Shown here in pieces: positions 59,256 through 64,000 of a DNA stretch of 64,000 nucleotides (positions within the stretch are counted from its first letter, which is position 1; each line of letters begins with the position of its first letter). The stretch is taken from NCBI RefSeq assembly GCF_018070345.1, contig NZ_JAGPXX010000001.1:124001-188000 (forward strand). The letters run 5' to 3'. Made by a program: the position numbers and the translations under genes. The DNA is from Streptomyces sp. F63 (GTDB lineage: Bacteria; Actinomycetota; Actinomycetes; Streptomycetales; Streptomycetaceae). The notes beneath the pieces are model-generated. The model saw only the letters and a list, made by a program, of their open reading frames with translations, did no database searches and was not told the DNA's origin.

Positions 59256-59621
59256 TCAGCCGCCGCTCCGGCTACCCCTCAGCGCCTCACCGACCTGTTC
59301 GCGGAGAGGCCCGGTCAGCGGCCCGTCGAGCGGCAGCGGATTGCAGGGCAGCCGTTCACCGCACGACCGCGCCACGCGCAGCACATCGGTCAGGCACTCG
59401 ACGAGGCGCCGCGCCACGTAGGTCAGTTCACCGGTGCTGAACTCGTCGCCGGAATCGAGCATGCCGCGCGCGAGACCCACCACCGCCTCGGCCGCCGCCA
59501 CCTGCTGCGCCTCGATGTAATCGGCCAGCCGGGACAACGGGCCGTCGGGATTCCCGTCGGGAACCATGGCCGGCTTTCCCTCCGGCCCGTCCCAGGGGAG
59601 CCTGCGCAGTGCTTGGCTCAT
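59256..59621 (-). CDS. Conserved hypothetical protein
   Basis: 121 residues from ATG 59621, which overlaps the upstream stop (ATGA). SRLADYIEAQQVAAAEAVVG and STGELTYVARRLVECLTDVL suggest a helical bundle; two Cys (ARSCGERLPC) near the end. I do not know the family. Translational coupling shows that it works with the upstream 87-residue product. Confidence 0.62.
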   Translation of the reverse strand: MSQALRRLPWDGPEGKPAMVPDGNPDGPLSRLADYIEAQQVAAAEAVVGLARGMLDSGDEFSTGELTYVARRLVECLTDVLRVARSCGERLPCNPLPLDGPLTGPLREQVGEALRGSRSGG

Positions 59622-59881
59622 GCGGTCAGCTCCCCGTAGTCGATCCCCGTGCTCATCGTCACGAGGGCGGTACGCCTGTCCCGCCGCGGGTGCCTCTCCT
59701 GGGCGCGGCGATACGCCGGCACGCAGGGGCACGGCCAGGGGATTCCCTCGCCGTGCGGCGGCTCGGCCCCGGGCGTGGGCGGCGGGGCCGCCCGTGCCGC
59801 CGCGAGGGGTGTGAGCGGCGCCCGCCGCTTGCCACTCGGAGGCATGAGGATGCCGAGCAATAGTGCTAGTACCTTGGTCAC
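59618..59881 (-). CDS. Small hypothetical protein
   Basis: 87 residues: short hydrophobic start (MTKVLALLLGILMPPSGKRR), then a Pro/Arg-rich body with PWPCPC. No domain recognised. It is the first gene of a two-gene operon and lies 150 bp from the divergent GntR gene, which may regulate it. Confidence 0.5.
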   Translation of the reverse strand: MTKVLALLLGILMPPSGKRRAPLTPLAAARAAPPPTPGAEPPHGEGIPWPCPCVPAYRRAQERHPRRDRRTALVTMSTGIDYGELTA

Positions 59882-60030
59882 GCTGGTTCACTCCATGGGT
59901 GATCCGGCCGAGCCCCGGGACAGTTCGCGCTGTCGCCGGGGCGCTTTCGTGCTGCGCCGACCACAGTACTCGCAGTTATCCACGGTTATTCACGGATGCG
60001 TGGAACTCTGCGGACACCCACGCTGGATTT

Positions 60031-60267
60031 ATGGAACTCGACCGCACACGCCCGCTGTGGCGGCAGATCGCAGCGGAGATCATCCGGCGGATCGACAACG
60101 GGACCTATCCGCCGGGAAGCCGTGTGCCGTCCACGCTGGAGATCGCCGCAGAGTTCGGAGTCGTCAACGCCACGGCGGCCAAGGCGATGCGGTACGTCCG
60201 CGAGGAGGGTTACACGCGCGGGGAGGTCGGGCTGGGGACGTTCGTGGTGGACGAGCTCCCAGGTTGA
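60031..60267 (+). CDS. Short GntR-type winged-helix regulator
   Basis: 78 residues, DNA-binding domain only: LWRQIAAEIIRRIDNGTYPP, VPSTLEIAAEFGVVNATAAK and GLGTFVVDE. Short GntR proteins of this kind, without a ligand domain, are frequent beside small Streptomyces operons; the two hypothetical genes on the left are the likely targets. Its 3' end overlaps the convergent DapA-family gene by 58 bp. Confidence 0.8.
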   Translation: MELDRTRPLWRQIAAEIIRRIDNGTYPPGSRVPSTLEIAAEFGVVNATAAKAMRYVREEGYTRGEVGLGTFVVDELPG

Positions 60268-61181
60268 GCCGGTGCATCGCGGTGGCTCCCGGCGGTGGCC
60301 AGGGCTGCCGCTTGCCGGACGGAATCGGCGGAGGCGGCCAGCAGCGGCAGCCGGACGGCCGGGCTGGGGATACGGCCCTGGGCGTGCAGCACCCCCTTGA
60401 TCACGGTCGGGTTCGGCTCGGCGAACAGCGCGGCGGACAGCCGGGCCAGCTCGGCTCCCAGCCTCCGGGCAGGTCCGGCGGCGTCGCGCCGCCACAGCGA
60501 GATCAGCTCGGCGTAGTCGGCGGTGCGGACATTGGCCGAGGCCAGGATGCCGCCGCGGGCGCCGGCCGCGAGCAGTGGCGAGATGACGGCGTCATCGCCG
60601 CCGAGCACCGCGAAGCCCGGGGGCGGCGAGCCGAGCAGTTCCACCGCGGCCGCGTCGATCGCACCGGTCGCGTACTTGACCCCGACGATCTCCGGCAGCT
60701 GCCCGAGCGCGTTCAGCGCACCGGTGCTGAGGGGCTGAGCGGTGCGGTACGGGATGTCGTAGACGACCAGCGGCAGCCCCCCGTGCTCGGCGAGTGCCGT
60801 GAAGTGCGCCAGCACTCCCGCCTCGCCGGGCCGGATGTAGGGCGGCGCGGGAACCAGCGCCGCGTCGGCGTCACCGCTCCGGGCGAGCTCCCGCAGTGCC
60901 GTGATGGCGGCGGCGGTGTCGTTCGTGCCCACGCCGACGATCAGCGGGGCTCCGTGGGCCCGGCAGGCGGCCGAGCAGATACGGACCACGGCCCGCTTCT
61001 CCTCGGTGGTCAGCGTGGCCGCCTCCGCGGTGGTCCCCAGGGCGACGAGTCCCCGGGCGCCGCCCTCCGACAGCGCCTCGTCGGCGAGGCGGGCGAGCGC
61101 GTCCGGGGCGAGGCGCAGGTCGTCGGTGAACGGAGTCACCAGGGGGACGAACAGGCCGGTGAGATGTGCTTCGGGCTTCAT
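60210..61181 (-). CDS. DapA-family (dihydrodipicolinate synthase-like) aldolase
   Basis: 323 residues. TIM barrel with FVPLVTPFTDDLRLAP, GLVALGTTAEAATLTTEEK, the catalytic Tyr in LVVYDIPYRTAQPL and Schiff-base Lys in EIVGVKYATGAIDA. The family condenses or cleaves pyruvate with aldehydes; members include lysine biosynthesis and sugar-acid catabolism. The usual lysine gene neighbours are absent and a LysR regulator diverges, so a catabolic lyase is as likely as DapA itself. Confidence 0.88.
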   Translation of the reverse strand: MKPEAHLTGLFVPLVTPFTDDLRLAPDALARLADEALSEGGARGLVALGTTAEAATLTTEEKRAVVRICSAACRAHGAPLIVGVGTNDTAAAITALRELARSGDADAALVPAPPYIRPGEAGVLAHFTALAEHGGLPLVVYDIPYRTAQPLSTGALNALGQLPEIVGVKYATGAIDAAAVELLGSPPPGFAVLGGDDAVISPLLAAGARGGILASANVRTADYAELISLWRRDAAGPARRLGAELARLSAALFAEPNPTVIKGVLHAQGRIPSPAVRLPLLAASADSVRQAAALATAGSHRDAPAQPGSSSTTNVPSPTSPRV

Positions 61182-61251
61182 GCACCCAGCCTGACCGAGC
61201 CAACCCAGTAGATCCAGTTCACATTTCTTTCCTCTTGCATAAGCTGTCCTT

Positions 61252-62205
61252 ATGCTCGATGTCCGGCGTCTCCGCCTGCTGCGCGAACTGGACCGGCGCG
61301 GCACCATCGCGGCCGTCGCCGAAGCGCTGACCTTCACCGCCTCGGCCGTCTCCCAGCAGCTGAGCGCGCTCGAACGCGAGGCGGGCGTACCCCTGCTGGA
61401 ACGCAGTGGCAGACGGGTGGCGCTCACCCCGGCGGGCCGCACCCTCGTCATCCACGCCGACGCCGTCCTCGAACGTCTCGAACTGGCGGTCTCCGAGCTG
61501 GCCGGGGCACGCGAGGGCATCCGCGGGCCGCTGCGGATCGGGACGTTTCCCTCCGGCGGCCCCGCGATCGTGCCCGCCGCACTGGCCGAACTGGCCCGGC
61601 GGCACCCCGCGCTGGAACCGATGGTGCAGGAGATCGACTCGGCGCGGGTCTCCGACGGACTGCGCGCCGGCGAACTCGACGTGGCCCTCGTCCACGACTA
61701 CGACTTCGTGCCCGCGTCACCGGACACCACGGTCGATCAGGTGCCGCTGCTGGAGGAGCCGATGTACCTGGCCACGGGTGGCGCCACCGGCAGCGCTCCC
61801 GCCACCGGTCCCGCTGCCCGTGGCGGCACGCTGGCGGAGCTGCTCGGACCGTGGGCCACGGCACCGTGGATCACGGCCCGGGACGGCACGACCGGTCACG
61901 CGATGGCCGTACGCGCCTGCCAGGCGGCCGGATTCCAGCCGCGCGTCCGTCATCGGGTCAACGACTTCCGTACGGTCCTGGCGCTGGCCGCCATCGGGCA
62001 GGGCGCCGGATTCGTGCCGGAGATGGCCACGGCGCACGCCTCGGGGGACGTGGTTCTGACCCGGCTGCCCCTCTTCCGCCGTTCGAAGGTGGCCTTCCGC
62101 GCGGGCGGCGGCGGGCATCCGGCGGTCGCGGCGTTCGTGGCGGCGGCGCAGACAGCGGTGGGCGCCACGGGCGGTGCCTCCGCACGGGCCGCTTCGGTGA
62201 GGTGA
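61252..62205 (+). CDS. LysR-family regulator
   Basis: 317 residues. The helix-turn-helix is LRLLRELDRRGTIAAVAEAL and TFTASAVSQQLSALEREAGV, then the two-lobed effector domain. The 70-bp gap to the divergent DapA-family gene is the classic LysR arrangement, so that gene is the probable target, with an inducer such as its substrate. Confidence 0.93.
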   Translation: MLDVRRLRLLRELDRRGTIAAVAEALTFTASAVSQQLSALEREAGVPLLERSGRRVALTPAGRTLVIHADAVLERLELAVSELAGAREGIRGPLRIGTFPSGGPAIVPAALAELARRHPALEPMVQEIDSARVSDGLRAGELDVALVHDYDFVPASPDTTVDQVPLLEEPMYLATGGATGSAPATGPAARGGTLAELLGPWATAPWITARDGTTGHAMAVRACQAAGFQPRVRHRVNDFRTVLALAAIGQGAGFVPEMATAHASGDVVLTRLPLFRRSKVAFRAGGGGHPAVAAFVAAAQTAVGATGGASARAASVR

Positions 62206-62277
62206 GCCGCGGATCCCGTGCCGGGAGAGATCCCGGCCGGCCGGGCGCCCGGAGCGCGGGCCGGGCACCGGGACGCG

Positions 62278-62300
62278 CGGGCCCGGAAAAGCCGGGCCCG
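62278..62300. terminator. Terminator between LysR and DsrE-like genes
   Basis: CGGGCCCGG-AAAAG-CCGGGCCCG, 9-bp perfect stem between two convergent genes. Confidence 0.75.
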
Positions 62301-62366
62301 GCCGGTACGTGGGGGTGGCGTTCCGGCCGGGCCGTTCTCGGGGGTGCGCGTCATGGGCGGCTGCCC

Positions 62367-62837
62367 TCAGGTGTAGATGATCTGGGCGTTGGCGGCGAGG
62401 TTGTAGAAGTCGCCGACGGTGATGATGCCCTGGACCTCGTCGATGAGGTCCTCCTTGTCGAGGTCGAAGAGGTCCACGGACGCCTTGCAGGCGTAGATGC
62501 CCGCGCCCGTGTCGCTGATCATCTCGATGAACTCGGGGATGGGCGGGATGTCGAGCTTGGCCATCCGGCGTTCCATGAACCGGGTGAGCATGTCCGGGGC
62601 GCCGGGGAGGGCTCCGACCATGGTGGGGAGGTGCAGTCCGGGGTTGCCGACGGTGGCGAACTTGATGTGCTCGTAGCGCTTCTTCGTGATCGCGTCGAGG
62701 CCGAAGAAGGTGAAGAAGAGATCGGCCTCGATGCCTTCGGCGCGGGCGCCGTTGGCCATGATGAGGGCCGGGTAGATGCCCTCCAGGGATCCCTTGGAGA
62801 CGACGATCGAGACCTTCTCCAGCGTGGCGGTGGTCAT
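62367..62837 (-). CDS. DsrE/DsrF-family sulfur-transfer protein
   Basis: 156 residues: VSIVVSKGSLEGIYPALIMA, ADLFFTFFGLDAITKKRYE and TGAGIYACKASVDLFDLDKE. The last includes the conserved Cys of DsrE-like persulfide carriers. It would accept sulfane sulfur in the cytosol from the partner proteins encoded just upstream (TusE-like, SQR-like). The order SQR, TusE, DsrE on one strand points to one operon of sulfide oxidation. Confidence 0.87.
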   Translation of the reverse strand: MTTATLEKVSIVVSKGSLEGIYPALIMANGARAEGIEADLFFTFFGLDAITKKRYEHIKFATVGNPGLHLPTMVGALPGAPDMLTRFMERRMAKLDIPPIPEFIEMISDTGAGIYACKASVDLFDLDKEDLIDEVQGIITVGDFYNLAANAQIIYT

Positions 62838-62963
62838 GGCGGACTCTCCTGAGTCGGTGGGCCGGTGTGCGGGCGGGTCGATGGGCGGGCGGTGGGCCGG
62901 GCCGCGTCGGCGCGGGCCGTGTGGTGCACGGGGCGGGCGCGCCGGCGCGGCGGGCGCGGGGGA

Positions 62964-63281
62964 TCAGATGCAGCCCTTGGGCTTCGGGATTCCCGCGATC
63001 TTCGCGGCGGTCTTCGCCGGGCCCTTGGGGAAGAGCTGGTAGAGCTCCTTGACGCTGACGCCCGACGCCTTGCCGAGCACCCGGACCGTGGGGCCGGTGC
63101 CCTTCTCGGCGTATTCGGCGCGCATGAAGGTGATGACGGTCCAGTGCCGGTCGGTGAGTTCGTCGATGGCGTGCTCCTTGGCGATCTCCGGGGCCATCTC
63201 CTTCGTCCACTGGTCGGGGTCGGCGAAGAAGCCCTCCTCGTCGAGCACGACCGGGGTGCCGGCGTAGCTGGTGGTGGTCAT
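62964..63281 (-). CDS. TusE/DsrC-family sulfur-relay protein
   Basis: 105 residues. GFFADPDQWTKEMAPEIAKE, HWTVITFMRAEYAEKGTGPT, LYQLFPKGPAKTAAKIAGIP and the C-terminal KPKGCI, whose Cys is the sulfur carrier of TusE/DsrC. It lacks the second Cys found in true DsrC of sulfite reducers. It probably passes persulfide between the SQR-like enzyme and DsrE-like protein. Confidence 0.9.
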   Translation of the reverse strand: MTTTSYAGTPVVLDEEGFFADPDQWTKEMAPEIAKEHAIDELTDRHWTVITFMRAEYAEKGTGPTVRVLGKASGVSVKELYQLFPKGPAKTAAKIAGIPKPKGCI

Positions 63282-63303
63282 GGCGGTTCTCCGTTCGGTG
63301 CGG

Positions 63304-64000
63304 TCAGGCGGCGGGGTGGGCGGTGTCCGCGGGCTTCGCGGGAGCGGGCCGGGTCTTGCCGTGCTCCGGCATGGCCGAGCCGATGCCGGGGAGGTCGCGG
63401 CCCGGCAGCAGGCTGTGCCAGTAGAGCCACTCGAAGGCGAGCTTGCCGAGGTGGTTGGCGCGCGACTCCTTGAGGAGCGGCAGGCCCACGGCGGCCGGGA
63501 AGTGGCCCGGCAGCGGTTCGGTCTCGTAGTTGAAGTCGATCAGCAGGGCCTTGTGGAAGCCGGTCTCGATGAAGCAGTTGGTGTGGCCGTCGTAGGAGCC
63601 GTCCAGCGGCTCGCCCGCGAGGTGGCGGCCGATGTTGTGGACGAGCACCTCGCCCTCGAAGTGGGCCACGGAGCCGGCCTTGGAGGCGGGCAGTCCGGCG
63701 GCGTCGCCGATCGCGAAGACGTTCGGGCGGACCTTGGACTGCAGGGTGCGCTGGTCGACGCGGACGAAGTTCAGTTCGTCGCCGAGGCCGGCGGAGCGGC
63801 CCACGTACGGGGCGCCGCCGTGCAGCGGGACGACCACGGCGAGGTCGAAGGGCACCTCGGTGCCGTCGTAGGAGACCAGCCGGCCGCCTCCGCCGGGACC
63901 GCTGCCCACCTCGTCCATCTCCACGGAGCCGAGGGTGAAGTCGGTGACGAGGTCGACGCCCTTCTCCTTCAGCAGCCCGCCGAGCGCCTTGGCGGCCACC
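63304..64000 (-). CDS. Sulfide:quinone-reductase-like flavoprotein (partial, runs off the window)
   Basis: The C-terminal 231 residues are seen: TLQSKVRPNVFAIGDAAGLP is the second FAD motif, and VHNIGRHLAGEPLDGSYDGH and FIETGFHKALLIDFNYETEP fit the quinone-side half of SQR-type enzymes. The TusE-like and DsrE-like genes follow at once, supporting a sulfide-oxidising role at the membrane. The N-terminal FAD domain lies beyond position 64000. Confidence 0.85.
   Translation of the reverse strand, partial: VAAKALGGLLKEKGVDLVTDFTLGSVEMDEVGSGPGGGGRLVSYDGTEVPFDLAVVVPLHGGAPYVGRSAGLGDELNFVRVDQRTLQSKVRPNVFAIGDAAGLPASKAGSVAHFEGEVLVHNIGRHLAGEPLDGSYDGHTNCFIETGFHKALLIDFNYETEPLPGHFPAAVGLPLLKESRANHLGKLAFEWLYWHSLLPGRDLPGIGSAMPEHGKTRPAPAKPADTAHPAA

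Overview
The window is GC-rich throughout, with GTG/TTG starts, strong AGGAG-type ribosome binding sites and very long antisense reading frames. The gene content is that of a soil actinomycete, almost certainly Streptomyces: class F sortase with a DUF4397 protein, FG-GAP secreted proteins, SCO4225- and SCO3933-family proteins, and an actinomycete integrative conjugative element (AICE).

Layout. 1-7,490 is ordinary chromosome: a membrane Fe-S oxidoreductase, a secreted FG-GAP protein, a YIP1-family membrane protein, dcd and a small zinc-ribbon protein. At 7,493 lies tRNA-Gly(CCC), whose 3' half is the attachment site of an AICE. The AICE core (7,628-18,131) runs int-xis-rep (rolling circle)-Spd-like transfer proteins-DUF2637-FtsK/TraB-SCO3933 regulator, followed by two GntR regulators with visible operator palindromes, an anti-sigma-like ATPase, a CxxCxGxG zinc protein and a DUF1152 protein. 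A 152-nt two-tier perfect hairpin follows at 18,453-18,604.

From 18,700 to 29,413 the DNA is a tandem attachment-site array. The 46-bp tRNA 3' half recurs exactly at 24,274, 26,243, 28,246 and 29,368, and in decayed form at 20,123 and 25,214. Most copies are preceded, about 117-130 bp upstream, by a pair of arm-type repeats (GTGCC[A/C]GA), and each exact copy is followed by a terminator hairpin. Each interval carries one or two small cassettes that look like toxin-antitoxin or defence cargo: a multi-TM membrane protein; GIY-YIG nuclease relic, a three-gene membrane operon sharing a QYIQTNNG motif, DUF3800; a VapBC-like pair with a frameshifted toxin; an unrecognised 202-aa protein; an intact VapBC pair plus a HigBA-like pair with a frameshifted toxin; and a DUF6247-type pair. 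I read this as serial accretion of AICE-type elements whose mobility genes were lost while cargo and att sites stayed.

29,536-64,000 is chromosome again: a frameshifted SpoIIE phosphatase, a NarL/tandem-kinase two-component system, a Cys-rich protein with two YeeE/YedE transporters, a leader-peptide-like (RiPP-like) orphan, a TetR/FAD monooxygenase pair, GH5 glycosidase, PhoX-like phosphatase, DUF3048 lipoprotein, D,D-carboxypeptidase, AraC, a Tat-exported metallo-beta-lactamase-fold protein, an ECF sigma/anti-sigma pair, sortase/DUF4397, an FMN-binding/ferric-reductase-like pair, PGRP amidase, a second FG-GAP protein, a DapA-family/LysR divergent pair, and at the right edge a sulfur cluster (DsrE-like, TusE/DsrC-like, sulfide:quinone-reductase-like). 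Three 16-bp GGGGTAT boxes phased at 24 bp (38,611-38,674), with a perfect related palindrome at 44,166, resemble CsoR/CstR operators and may link the sulfur transporters to that regulon.
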